Source: Antilocapra americana (Eukaryota; Chordata; Mammalia; Artiodactyla; Antilocapridae). From it: a stretch of DNA of 64,000 nt. The position numbers and the translations under genes were made by a program. This document shows positions 1 to 11,384 of the stretch, piece by piece (positions within the stretch are counted from its first letter, which is position 1; each line of letters begins with the position of its first letter). The stretch covers positions 40,376,863 to 40,440,862 of the forward strand of contig ML660201.1 of assembly GCA_007570785.1 (NCBI GenBank). Direction: 5' to 3'. Below the pieces are notes generated by a model. The model was given only the letters and a program-made list of their open reading frames with translations, had not been told where the DNA came from and made no database searches.

Positions 1-3000
1 TTGTTTGCATTCTTGTATGTGAGAAAAATTAACATTATATTTTGAAGGGTAAAGATTAGTCTCATACTGAGGAAACATTTGAAACCTCATTGACCTCAGC
101 AGGTCAGTCTAAGAATTGAAAAATTTTTAAGGTATCATTTTCAGGCTGCAGAATTAATCAACCTTTTAAAAAGTGATAACTTTAATGCTCATAGGATAGG
201 TGCTTTCACCAATGTTTAGTGACACTGTTACTTCTTCATCTTTTGGGAAAGCTATTTGTGTCAAGAATCATAAATATATTTATGGCTATCGATCTAATAG
301 TCTGACTTCTAGGACTTTATCCTCAAGAAGTTACCAGAGATGTGGATTAAGATTTATGGACAAAAATATTTAGTGCAGTTGTCATTATAGTGACAGAAAA
401 AAATGGAAAAAGTGTAAATGTCCGACAATGTGAAACAGCTGGTATAAATTGTGTTTTATCCGTATGAGTTCCTATTATGCATCCATAAGGGGATGTTGAG
501 GAAGAGTGCTAATTCAAGAAAAATGTTTATTATTATGGCTCTAAAAGCAGAAAACAAAATTGTATGTACAGTGATGAATCTGCTATGAGAAAGTTCACTT
601 AGAGGACTGAAAGAAAATATGCCAAAATATTAATAATGATTTCCTCTCTATAAGGTTATAAGTGACTTTTTTTTCTTTGTTTTATTTTTACTTTGCCAAG
701 TTTCTATAGGATGCATGCATAATTTTTATAATTAAAGAGAAGAAAAGTCGAGGTGGGAAGACAAACTATAATTTTTAAGTGGAGTTTTAGGTCTTAAAGT
801 TTAAGAATAAAAATCCATAGCAGGAATAAATCTGAGTCAGAAACTCAATGAATTGACCTAAATCCCATGGTTACTTAAGATGAAGTTTTAAAATAATGGC
901 ATCTATTTGTGGAGGAGTTTTAAATGTGAGAACTCGATAAAGGTGAAGTTGGAGGAATTTTGTCTTCCTTTTCTAACAACAACTAAAAAAAAAAATCCAT
1001 AAATCTTACTTGAATATTTGAGAGGGGAGGAAAGCACCTTAATGAGAATGAATACCATGTACTCAGCCAAGAGAGAAATCACAGTCCTGAAACAGTCATC
1101 CCAAGAGTTAATATTGCAGAGAATTAATAGGTATCTCAGTTGTATCTTCCTCAATTGGGGTACATTATTTTTAATGGGTTCCGGATGATAGCTTGGGACC
1201 GTACTATAAAATATCACTTTATTCTAAGTGGTGTTAGAATTATAGAGAATTAGAGAAAATTACATAATGTGGCATGGGTTTAGGTTATTATTGAAAGTCT
1301 GAGGACAGTTGATTGCAAACTTGGCTTAGGAATTTAGAAGTCAAAAAGATACTTGCCTTTTTAAAAAGCCCTCTTGTCCCAAAGTATGTTTCCCGTTGTA
1401 ATATTTGTGTAGTAAAAATTGAAGGTGTCTTTCTTGGGGCTGATCTTTGCCAGACATCACCAAGTTCATCACCAAATTCTAAAGCTTCTCTCTTAAGGAA
1501 GTAAAAAGTTTGAGATTGCAATGGTCTTTTCAAGCCTACAGAATTGGTGCAAATGGACAAGATTTACTATTCTTGATACATAATAAAGCTTCTTGCTGCC
1601 TGTTCTAACAGTCTTGATGTTGTCTTTTTTCCTTCTTTTAAAAATATGCTCATCTCATTATCCAGAGTGACTCAGAGGCACTCCATGTGTGCCACTAAAC
1701 AGCTTGTCCTCACTTTGCTCTTCATTTTCTCCAACACCCATTGCTCAGGAAGTGGCTTCTCTGTCTTGTTTTATTAGTCATTCTGACGTGGTCCATCACA
1801 GGCTCCCTCCCTAGAGTCTACCTAGTCTTTGAACATCATCTCTCTGCTTTAACAAATGGCCATTTCTCTTCCCTTGTCCACTGGCATTTTTTTTTTTTCT
1901 ATTTTAGGGTTTTGATTTAGAGACCAGTGTTGCCTCTTGTATCTCTTATGTGTAATTTTATGTTATTTAATGATATTAAACTTATTTAATATATTAAGAA
2001 ATATTTCTGCTACCCAAGTCAAAAGGCAAATGCCCAAAAGTGCAGGGGACAAGAATAGGAAAGAAAAATCCTCATTGTGAGGCAAGAAACAGACCATACA
2101 TATAAATCAGTTGACTTAGTGGTCCAAAAATCTGTGTCTACATATGTGTTTATATAGGAAACACAGAGTTGGCTTTCCGGGTGTTCACCACTCAACTGCC
2201 TTCTGTTCTCACATTTGACATTTGGTTTTATTTCTAGAAGAACTCAATTTCAGAAGTCTCTGGTTTAGTGATAGGAGGAGATAAAAACATTTTCACCTGT
2301 TGTTAGTTGTGTTTATGTAAACAAACCCATGCAACTATTGTTGCTTAGTCACTGGGCTCATTTCTGCTGCCCTGGCAGGATTTATGTTGGCAACGGTAAG
2401 GAGATGCTATCAACAATTCATTGTGTACTGTTTGCATAATGGGACAAGGCAGCTAGCTCCAGCCAGTTAAAAAAATTAAAAAAAGAAAACATATGTTGAA
2501 TTAGTTGGATGATTTTATTAGGGTGCCTGTCTGGTTGGGATGGTGTAACCTGTGACTGAGGAGACAGTGCTTAAGCTCTTAAGAGGTCCCCACCAGCTAT
2601 GCTGGTGGGCTAAGGGAGCAGGTGCCTCTAGAACACAGTGGACTAGCCACCCCACTGCCAAGGAGAGAAACATCAGTGATGAGAATGCCAGTGAAAGCAT
2701 AATGTTCAACTGTGTTGCCCTCTGAACCTCAGAGAATCTGGGGCTATTCCAGAAACTTGGGCCAAGGGACAATTGGCTGGATTTTCCTTAGTTGATAGCC
2801 TTCAACAAAGGTTTTCCTGCAAGAACAGTCATTCTATTAACAACCATTGAGATAACTTGGAAATAAGAACTTAAAAGATGCATAGTGCTTGAATTTACTT
2901 CACCTTGGTCTTAGAACAAAAATACCGTTTAACATCATGACTGTAGAAACATAGGAAATAATGAATTTTTTTTTTTTCTATCTGCTTAAGCCTCTAGCAT

Positions 3001-3010
3001 GTGTTCTAGC
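1..3010. other. AT-rich non-coding stretch, no recognised repeat
   Basis: Open frames are short and overlap on both strands without coding character. There is a T-run at about 1891. No SINE, LINE or LTR could be named with confidence. It is upstream flank or an intron of longer ARHGEF3 isoforms. Confidence 0.5.
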
Positions 3011-3258
3011 AAAGGTTCTTAGCATGTGATCCATGAGGCGGTAACAGAAACAGCACCTGGGAGCTCGGGAGCAATGCCAAATCTCAGGCCCCACCACAGA
3101 CCTGAATCAGCATCTGCATTTTTATCAAGACGTCCAGGACAGAGGAGCCTTGGTGGGCTACTGTTCATGGGGTCACACAGAGTCGGACACGACTGAAGCA
3201 ACTTAGCATGCATGCATGCCAGGAGATTTGAGGGCACATTAAGGTGTGAGAAACACTA
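3011..3258 (-). mobile_element. MER5A-like hAT element split by a Bov-A SINE
   Basis: The left part carries the characteristic ATGTGATCCATGAGGC... and CAGGCCCCACCACAGACCTGAATCAG pattern. The right part (3219-3258) resumes with the GATTTG...GCACATTAAG...GTGAGAAACACTA end. A Bov-A piece lies between. The short CCAGGA at both junctions may be the target duplication. Confidence 0.65.
3137..3218 (+). mobile_element. Bov-A SINE fragment
   Basis: It contains the ruminant signature GACAGAGGAGCC...GGGTCACACAGAGTCGGACACGACTGAAG in order. It lacks the tRNA head and is inserted in MER5A. It ends in a CATGCATGCATG run. Confidence 0.85.
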
Positions 3259-4284
3259 GATTTTAGGGCAGTCTTGGAGATGTAACGTCACCTCAGTAGA
3301 GTTCCATGTGCAAATCTTCAGTCATGGTTAAGGGGTGATGGAAATGGACATGTGCTCTGTCTGCTTTCTCTAGTAAAAGAAGGTGAAACTATAGTGTATC
3401 CCTGTCAACAAGTACCCAGGACTCTAGAAACTTACCCAGGAGCCATAATTATTAGTGCAAATGCCTCTGTGGTTCAGATAAGAGTAAAAGGAGCCACGGG
3501 CAGGACTGAGAATTCTGGGATCTTCTATCCCCACTCCTCCCGCCTCACCCTCCTTCTCCACCTGGCAGCACCCAGATCGTAGCAGTCTGTATTCATGGAA
3601 AGGTCCTCTGCGAGCTCTTTCTCCAAAGCAGAGGTTGCATTTTTTCTCACAGTATGCACATCGTAAACCTTCTGCTGAGCTTGTGGGGGCCCTGTGGTGG
3701 GAAGGCCCCCTCATCCTGACAAGGGACTTGCCGGGGGGATGAGTGTCCGTTGTGCCTCGCACCGAGGCCCGTGTGTTACGTAATGTGTTTCCTGCCTTTA
3801 ATTATTTACCAGTCTTGCTCAGTGTGTCCACTGTCCTGGTTGTTGTTTTCTTTGTTCCGTGACAGAGGAATTTGACCTCTCTGGGGATCAGATCCCGCCC
3901 AGCCTTGGCCACTTTCTGGCATAGTTTTTCCTCAGGTGGCAGTTTGCTGGGGGCAGAGGCATATTTTCCAACAGACTCCCGTGCCCCACCATGTCTCAGT
4001 TTCTTGAGTAGGTCTTCATTTCCAGAGAAATTCGGAGAGAGGCTAAACTGATTACAGGGCTCCAGTGATGCCCTGAGTACATTTCAGATTTGGAATGCAA
4101 ATTGTTGTCTGTAGTAATTATAGTTTGTGCCATGGCCCTGCTTGACCCCCATGGTCATTATCTTGGTACAGAATAAGTAGCTCTGTGCTTTCAGAGTAGG
4201 AGGTAATGAGGGAGAGAGGGGCGTGTGAAGGACATTAAGGGGTGTTTTCAGAGCCTGTCTCCAAGCCTATCTGAAAGTAGGACA

Positions 4285-4460
4285 GACTCAGACGTGTGGT
4301 GGGATGCTGCCACTGACAAGCTCAGTGACCATCGGCCAGGACCTCAACGTCTCTGAGCCTCAGTGTCCTCCAGTCCTTGTCTCATAGCTTTGCCATGGTG
4401 ATGAGATGTCAATGATGCGATGGGACATTCAGCAAGGTCCCTGGTGCGTAATAGGTGTTT
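4285..4460 (+). repeat. MIR SINE
   Basis: The pattern CTGAGCCTCAGTGTCCTC followed by GTGATGAGATG and CTGGTGCGTAATAGGTG follows the MIR core and tail. Confidence 0.55.
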
Positions 4461-4689
4461 AAAAACAGGGAATCTCACTGCCTAGCAAATGCCTGAAGGG
4501 TAAGGATCTGCAGTGGAAAACACACACCCTTCTTAAAGGGTAATTCCTGTGCACACAGTAGTTTCCTCTCTCGTCCTGCAGAGGCGCTGTGGTACATCCT
4601 TCTCACGCTTCTCGTGTCTGCAGAACTTGAGGGCTGGCTTAGAGTTCTGGCTTGTGTCAGACTTTTTGGGTGTCCTTCCATGATTTCAG

Positions 4690-4830
4690 TAACATCTCAG
4701 CTGTGGGTCTTCTCACTTGTAAAATAGACATCATAACTGTATATGATTCACGTGGCTGTTGGGAGGATTTTCTGTGAAAAAAGCATATAAGTTTCAGCAC
4801 CAGTGCTTGGTACAAACTCTAAGAATTTAA
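4690..4830 (+). repeat. MIR SINE, 3' part
   Basis: The CTTGTAAAATAGACATCATAA block, then GGCTGTTGGGAGGATTTT and CAGTGCTTGGTACAAACTC, match the MIR 3' half. Confidence 0.5.
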
Positions 4831-4837
4831 TATTGTT

Positions 4838-4960
4838 ATCTCCTTTGCAGAGATGAAAAACGCAAGGTTTTACGGGCTAAGTAACTTTCCCGAGCCTGCA
4901 GTCCATGGGTGGCAAATCCCAGACTCTGACCCAGCAAACTGGCTCTGGAGTCCACATTGA
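4838..4960 (-). repeat. MIR-like SINE remnant
   Basis: Read on the + strand it shows TTTGCAGAGATGAAAAACGC..., CTAAGTAACTTTCCCGAG and AATCCCAGACTCTG, the reverse-strand MIR core. It is diverged. Confidence 0.4.
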
Positions 4961-5147
4961 TGTCACTATCACTTTACCCAAAGGGGATCAAAAGTCACTG
5001 CACAAGCTACTGAGGCTCCCCTCCTCAGAAACTTCATTTTTGTTGACACATCCTTTCTTAAGTTAGGTTACAACCAAGCATAATAAAATAATTATATTAC
5101 TATATTAGGTAATAATTACGTGTCCTGTAGCATAGTGTTACATAGTA

Positions 5148-5227
5148 TTGGGTTAGATCAAAAGTTCATTCAGGTTTTTCTGTTACATCTTATGGAAAAA
5201 CTCAACTGAGTTTTGTGGCCAACCCGA
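5148..5227. mobile_element. Mariner-type MITE, 80 bp, near-palindromic
   Basis: TTGGGTT and AACCCGA are near-perfect terminal inverted repeats, flanked on both sides by TA (5146-5147 and 5228-5229), the mariner target duplication. The inner halves (AAAAGTTCATTCAGGTTTTTC and GGAAAAACTCAACTGAGTTTTGTGGCC) are mutually complementary with a few mismatches. This matches the short non-autonomous mariners common in ruminants. Confidence 0.85.
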
Positions 5228-5308
5228 TATTTAAAGATAAAGTTTTATTCAAGATACAGAATTATATACTATAATAAATATTATATATTTTAAATAGTGA
5301 TAGTAACA

Positions 5309-5450
5309 ACAGCTATTTGCATAAACTCTCATTCCTGTTGAAAATGTCGGCACTTATAATTGCTTTTTGTTGTCCCGCGTGGGTGTTTAGTATCTATGAT
5401 CTTGCTGTAAATTTCACTGTTTATCATACACAGTCTCCAAAAGCTGCTGC
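5309..5450 (+). repeat. Unclassified repeat, copy 1 (pair with 9502-9640)
   Basis: It aligns along its length with 9502-9640: both have ACAG..ATTTGCAT, ATTCCTGTTG, CTTATAATTGCT, TGATCTTGCTG/CGATTTTGCTG and TTTATC...GTCTCC. I do not recognise the family. A MIR starts directly after it. Confidence 0.5.
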
Positions 5451-5454
5451 TGTT

Positions 5455-5675
5455 ACTTATCATGTGCCAGGCACTGATTGGTTTGATCCTCACACTAATC
5501 TGTGGTGGGTGTTCTTAGTATCCTTATTTAACAGATGATGAAACTGAGACACAGAGAAATCAAGTAAATTGCCCGAGGCAACTCAGTAAGTAATCGAACT
5601 GAGATTTGAATCCAGGTTGCTTGGCTTGGAAGTCCTGTTCCTAGTCCTTGTGCTAAACTGCCTCCATTGATTTCT
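5455..5675 (-). repeat. MIR SINE, nearly full length
   Basis: On the + strand it reads CATGTGCCAGGCACTG, CCTTATTTAACAGATGATGAAACTGAG, TTGCCCGAGGCAACTCAG and ATTTGAATCCAGG, the reverse complement of MIR in the right order. Confidence 0.8.
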
Positions 5676-6349
5676 GATCTACTTTCCAGATGCTGTGCCC
5701 TTACCATCTTGGCTGACCTTGGTGCTCCCAGACCTCCTCAGCTGCAGACTTAGCATACCATTTCCCGTTACTATGTACTGGTCTCACTGAGCCGCAGAAG
5801 GTTTCTCTGGGGACTCTTCCTGAATTCCCCAGAGGCTCCTTCAACATAGGAAGCTCTTTGTGTGGACTCAAACATTCTTTAAAATAAATAAGAGTCAGTC
5901 TTTCATTTTAATGATGACACAACCCAGAGAGAGGTGAGGTTCTTGTTATCCCACTGGGGGAATGAGGGCAGAGGTGGTTGGAGTTATATAGTCAAGTAGC
6001 AGGGGAATTCCTTCTTTTCTCCATAAATTACAGATGTGAAAGCTCTGTGTAGTTTCACAGTTCAGGAGGGGATGGCTGTGCTTAACTCCTGTTAGAAGGG
6101 CAAATTTATCTCACTTCTCATATAACAGAGGGACAGAGTCAGGAATCATAGACATGGAATTCTTGGTGGTGGTTGTTACAGTTCCTGGCCTTTAGTTCAT
6201 GCACATGTACTTTTAAATATGTAGCAAATAGAGTACCAGAACACCTAACAGGCGTTATATAGCCATGGCCTCTGTTACTGATGGAAATAGAATTTTTATC
6301 TGGTCATGTCTGCTCTTGCCAAAAAAAACTTGTGTTGCCCCATTTTCTA

Positions 6350-6650
6350 CAGGATAGAGTTGGCATTCCTACCTTGGATCCAGCCTTCTGTTGGCATTCC
6401 TACCTTGGTTCCAGCCTTCTGTTGGCATTCCTACCTTGGTTCCAGCCTTCTGTCTTCTGGCCTCCCCACCCTGTCCCTTCCACAGGCCCTTTGAACATGT
6501 CGCCCCCTCCTGGATGAAACTTGCTGTCCTGCCTCCTCTCCTTTGTTCTGGCCCTTCTCCTCTCAGCCTGGCAACTCCTGCACATTCTCAACACCCTGTT
6601 CAAATGGTGCTTTCACTCAGGGGAAACGTGAGAATAGTCCCTGCTGATCC
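6350..6650 (+). repeat. L2 LINE 3' fragment
   Basis: The composition and order (CCTCCCCACCCTGTCCCTTCC..., CAACACCCTGTTCAAATGGTGC) follow the L2 3' region. A 31-bp tandem triplication lies at its left edge. Confidence 0.45.
6360..6452 (+). repeat. 31-bp tandem repeat, three copies
   Basis: Units at 6360-6390, 6391-6421 and 6422-6452 each read TTGGCATTCCTACCTTGG(A/T) then TCCAGCCTTCTG. Copies 2 and 3 are identical; copy 1 differs by one base (GAT for GTT). The unit is not a multiple of three, so the open frames across it are incidental. Confidence 0.95.
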
Positions 6651-7009
6651 CTCTGCGTGACCGGTGCTCCAGGACTATGGAAAGTGGCAGGGTGAGCAGC
6701 CAGCATTGTCAGCAGGCCTGTATCCCTGGCCTGTGAGCATCTCCGTGATGTTTTTGTGTGTTGCCTCAGCACAGAGCTAGGCACTTCTCTGTTGCGTGAA
6801 GGACTTCCTCACCCTTTTTACACACACCTGGCTGCACTTCTTCCATAAGGAGGATCCATGGAAAGTAGACAGCATGTGGTGTAAGATCTGAAGTGTGAGG
6901 CTATGGGCTCCTTGAGAGCTGGGTCAGCCCTGTGGTTCCAGAGCCTGCACTGTGGTCGTGTCTCATTCCGTTGCTGTCAGACAGCTTCTTGAATGAGCCC
7001 TGTGGTAAT

Positions 7010-8312
7010 GATCCCATACTGCAGGCCTGGGTTCAAAACCTCTTTGTATCACTGCCATGCATGAACAATTCCTTAACCCGTCTGAACCTATTTCCTTATC
7101 TGTAAGTGAAGGATAAAAAAAGTACTTATTCTCATAGAGTGACCATAGAATTGAATGAGTTTAATATAATGTCTGAAGCTTTTGACTGTGTGGATCACAA
7201 CAAACTGTGGGAAATTCTTAAAGACATGTTAGAATACCAGACCGCTTTATCTGTCTCCTGGAAAATCTGTATGCAGGTTAAGCAACAACAGTCAGAATTT
7301 GACATGGAACAGTGTTCAGAATGGAGAAAGGAGTACATGAAGGCTGTATATTGTCACCCTGCTTATTTAGCTTATATGCAGAGTACATTAGAGAAATGCC
7401 AGGCTGGATGAATCACAAGCTGGAATCAAGATTGCTGGGAGAAATATCAACAACCTCAGGTATGTAGATGATACCACTCTAATGGCATAAATCGAGAGAA
7501 AATAAACAGCCTTTTGATGAAGGTGAAAGAAGACAATGAAAAAGCAGGCTTAAAACAGTATCCAAAAAACTAAGATCATGGCATCCAGTCCTGTCACTTC
7601 ATGGCAAATAGAAGTGGAAAAAGTGGAAATAGTGACAGATTTTATTTTCTTGGGCTCCAAAGTTACTGTGAATGCTGACTCCAGCCATGAAATTAAAGAT
7701 GCTTGCTCCTTGGAAGGAAAGGTATGACAAACCTAGACAGCGTATTAAAAAGCAGAGACATCACTTTGCCGACAAAGGTCTGTATGGTCAAAGCTGTGGT
7801 TTTTCCAGTAGTCATGTACGGATGTGAGTTGCACCATAAAGAAGGCTGAGCACTGAAGAATTGGGGCTTTTGAATTGTGGTGGGACTTTTGAAATGTGGA
7901 GAAGACTTTTGAGAGTCCCTTGGACTGCAAGGAGATCAAACCAATTGATTCTAATGGAAATCAGCCCTGAATAGGCATTGGAAAGACTGAAGCTCCAATA
8001 CATGGCTAGTGAGATACAAAGAGTCGACTTATTGGGAGAGACCCTGATGCTGGGAGAGATTGAGGGAAGGAGGAGAAGGGAGTGACAGAGGATGAGATGG
8101 TTGGATAACACGACCAACTCAGTGGACATGAGTTTGAGCAAACTCCAGGAGATAGTGAAGGATAGGTAAGTCTGGTGTGCTGCAGTCCATGGGGTCGCAA
8201 AGAGTTGGACATGGCTTAGTGAAACTGAACAGCAACAAGAGCGCATCTAGTGTCTGGCATGTGACAAACCTCTTAATCAATGGTGGTTGTTATTGTTATT
8301 AATACTGAAATA
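7010..8312 (+). repeat. MIR SINE split by a BovB insertion
   Basis: The left part to about 7172 carries GGGTTCAAA, CTGAACCTATTTCCTTATCTGTAAG and TTGAATGAGTTTAATATA. The right part (about 8243-8312) resumes with TAGTGTCTGGCATGTGAC and GTTGTTATTGTTATTA, the MIR tail. The middle is BovB. Confidence 0.7.
7173..8242 (+). mobile_element. BovB (RTE-type) LINE, 3' third, decayed
   Basis: It starts at the reverse-transcriptase segment AFDCVDHNKLW, and reads the catalytic YVDD box at 7461-7472 (YVDDTTLMA). It continues through the C-terminal region to the BovB 3' end (GGGTCGCAAAGAGTTGGACATGGC). The frame is broken by several stops and shifts, for example soon after 7411 and 7488. RTE elements encode an endonuclease/RT; only the C-terminal RT part is left here. 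It is inserted in the same direction as the surrounding MIR. Confidence 0.93.
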
Positions 8313-8329
8313 ATCACAGGATGTGTGCT

Positions 8330-8660
8330 GGAAAGGAAATTAACTGGGTGTTGTGATAAAGGATAAGATGACGAGGTGTGGAGTGTGATCCTTTAGACAG
8401 ACTGGTCATTGAAGGCTTCCTGTAAGCCGCGACCGAACTATGAGGAGGAGGCTGCTGCAGTGTGAAGAGCTGGGGGAAACAGTTTGCGGGAGAGGAAGTG
8501 CAAGGGCCCTGAGGCAGAAAAGAATCTGATGAGGAACAGCACGTGTGCCTGGAGCTTAGGAGGAAGGAGGAGAGTAGAGTGAGATTGGGGTCCAGCAGGG
8601 AGATAGGGGCCGAGTGATACAGGGCCTTGCAGGCTGAAGGGCAAAATTGGATTGAACTGG
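8330..8660 (-). repeat. L2 LINE fragment
   Basis: On the + strand it reads GTGTGAAGAGCTGGGGGAAACAG, GAAGTGCAAGGGCCCTGAGGCAG, CTGGAGC...GAGGAAGG and ATACAGGGCCTTGCAGGC, the complement of the L2 3' part. Confidence 0.7.
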
Positions 8661-9501
8661 AAGTGTGAAGAATATATTCAGTCCTTATGCTCAGAATCAT
8701 CCTTTGGGATTGGTTTCTGGATTCCTCTAGTTTTAGCCTGTCCTGTGTTCTGTGCATGTGAACTAACCTCTAGCAATAAAACAATCCAGTTGTGATTGAC
8801 TTAAGCAGAAAATGAATTGACTAGATATCAGAAGCTCAGAGCATTTAAGAAGGATCAGGGAATCAGGAACAACCCACATTATACTACCAAACATTTCCTG
8901 CAAGATTACCACTGCTGCCCCTGCTGGGCAGGTGTGCATACCATGGTTTACACCACCAGCACCGGCTACTGGATCTGCCCTCACGCCGCCTCTGCGAGCT
9001 GCCCCCACCCTCACCAGGACAGTCTGCAGTATCCCTGCTGCTTTCCCTGCCAGCTTCTCTTGCCCAGTCTGGGGTGGGAGTCTCCGATTGCCAGCACCTC
9101 ACTCTTGCCCAGCTGCCAGGGAAACTGGTAAAGTGAGTGTATGGCACCCTCGTCTCCTCTGGTAGAATGTGGGCTCCGTCCGGTTCATGAACTGGGGCTT
9201 CCCTCAACCTGGGGTCGGGGGGTGAGCTGCAGAGCATCCCGAGAGTGATGCATGTCCTTCACAGAGACTCATGGAGTAAGTGACTCACACGGTCCCGTGG
9301 CCTCGGCAGTGTGCGTCTAGTAGGCAGTGGCACTTTAAGAAAGACCTGATTGCTTTTTCTTAGACAGTGATTTTTCAAAAAGCAGTGCCAAATTTGGAAG
9401 CAGCTATTTCTCGGTCTGATGAGAGCCTAGGGGCTATTTTTTTTTAAAATTAATTTCATTTGTGCAGGTGTGTAGGGTAGCATGTTTCTCCCATGTTTAT
9501 C
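8661..9501. other. Non-coding, moderately GC-rich, possible old LTR-like remnant
   Basis: 8780-9240 has a C-rich, CACC/TGCCC-rich composition like some old interspersed repeats, but I could not name a family. Overlapping open frames of up to 117 codons on both strands show no recognisable protein. Confidence 0.3.
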
Positions 9502-9640
9502 ACAGATTTGCATTCCTGTTGGAAATGCCCTGGCCATTGTCAGTGCTTATAATTGCTCCTTGTTATGGCCATGTGGGGCTTATTGTCTACGATTTTGCTG
9601 CAAAGTTTATTGTTTATCTTATATTGTCTCCAGGAAGCTA
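9502..9640 (+). repeat. Unclassified repeat, copy 2 (pair with 5309-5450)
   Basis: It is a direct-orientation match to 5309-5450, roughly 70 percent identical by eye, with a small insert (CCCTGGCCATTG) lacking in copy 1. Both copies read LIIA.C...YD.A..F.VY...SP in one frame, but stops beyond argue against a gene. Confidence 0.5.
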
Positions 9641-11368
9641 CACGCGGAAATCTCTGAGTCTTACCAGGAAGTCTGATTTAAAGGGACAGCCTCCTGGGCA
9701 GAGCCCTAACTGGGAGGAGGCATTGAGCTTCCACCCAGAATCAGCTTCCCTCCGGTGGGAGTTGGGAGGAAGGAAGGCTTTCCTGACTGCCTCCCACTTG
9801 GTTTGCTGGTTTCCAGTGATTTGGATTTAAGGGGAAAAGTAACAACATTTATTCTTCTAGTATACATACATAGATATATACCAAACAAAAAACAAACAAA
9901 AAAAAACCCACTTTCACTGTTGTGTAGGCAGAATGAACATTCTGAGTCATGTGTGTATACATGCTTTTCAATCTCTTGGTATTTTGTTGGAAGTGTTTTC
10001 ATTGAAGCTTTAATTTTTTTGATGGACACAAGGATTTCAAGGAAGTCAGCATTATAACATCTAAAAAATAAGTGGGACTTGAGTTTTAACTACCTTCCCA
10101 TTTGCCTGCCTATTGGAAGGAAGAGGGACAATATGAGAAATTGCCAATTTCCTTTGCCTTTTTCTTACTGTCTTTCAAATCAAGATGAAAAGGAAGCCAT
10201 CTTAGATTTGGTCGCAACTCTTCAGTGTGCTCAGAGGAAGACCTGAAGCAGTACCTATAATGACACTAAAAGCCTTCCTTTTCTGCTTGAAAAATCATTA
10301 TTCCTGTTTTACAGATGATTAAACTAAGAGTCAGGGAAGTTAAGAAGTGACTTACCAGATCATTCAACTAGTAAACGGCAGAGCCGAATATCACTGAGCT
10401 CCCCTATTAATTTACTGTCCACCATTCCAGCCAGCCAGTTGTTCCCAGAAATTTATCCCTAAAGAGATATCTGGAATCAAAACACTAGCGGGAACTTTTT
10501 TAAAAGAACAATTTCTGCTTTGGTTTTGTATTTTTAACTCAGACATTCAGTTTGTCCTGATGTGTTTTTTGATATAAGCAAATTACTTTCCAAATGCCTC
10601 CTGAGTATTCAAGTGATAGGAGTACCACCATCCTCATATTTAGATTTTTCTACTTCTAACCAGTTTTGACAGTTTAATGCCAAAGAGTAAGTCTCATTTC
10701 CAAGGAAGGAAGCTCTTTGGCTGATAGATATCAGCTAATCAGTTTTTAAACCTTTCTTTTTCCTAAGAATTGGTTAGAGGTCAGCAGCTTGCTGGAGTTT
10801 CACTTTTAACTGAGAGTTGAACAGAGGACTTGGCAGTCCTTTGAAAAAACTGTATTCAGGGTATTCACGTTTCTAAGAAATTGAGTGAGCTTCTTGCAAG
10901 CGCCGCAGTCTGCTCCATGCAGAAATTCTTCAGGCTTCCCTGCTCATGTTCGTAAAGGAGGTAGAACCCCAAGGACCAGGCTAGGTTACTGGCTATTTCA
11001 CAGGGCACATCAGAAGACGGCTCTCCTTATTTTTCATTTGCTTTTTAAAATAGCTGTCTATATATTGGTTGCCAAAATCATGTGAGGAGTGTGATAAAAG
11101 TTCAGATGTGTTTAGAGAAAAAAACTGATTCGAGCTATTGCTTGTAACAAAACCAGCGAGATAAGCCCTCAGGATTAGCAGTCTCTTGAGACCCCCATGT
11201 TCAAGCCTCATTTATTTTTAGTTCTTGTGTTGCGGCTATGAAGACTTTTCTATTTATTCATCCTTGACCCTGGGCATCCAGGTCTGCTCCCACATTCTTC
11301 TCAGCATGCTGTTATCTTGTTGAGCTGAGATATTAAGGAGGGCTCTAGAAGAACGTCAACATTTTCAA
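9641..11368. other. Non-coding stretch
   Basis: It contains a (CAAA)n/A-rich tract near 9886-9907 and a reverse-strand MIR core at about 10290-10420. No gene is seen. Confidence 0.4.
10290..10420 (-). repeat. MIR SINE core
   Basis: On the + strand: TTCCTGTTTTACAGATGATTAAACTAAGAG, then AAGTGACTTACCAGATCATTCAACTAGTAA, the complement of the MIR core. Confidence 0.6.
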
Positions 11369-11384
11369 ATGGTGACAGTCTCTT

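Noticed and set aside
7106..7411. 101-codon frame as a possible gene
   Set aside because: The first part is MIR sequence and the rest is BovB reverse transcriptase (AFDCVDHNKLW). It is a repeat, not a host gene.
8884..9237. 117-codon reverse-strand frame in GC-rich DNA
   Set aside because: It overlaps two opposite-strand frames, has biased composition, and shows no known protein.
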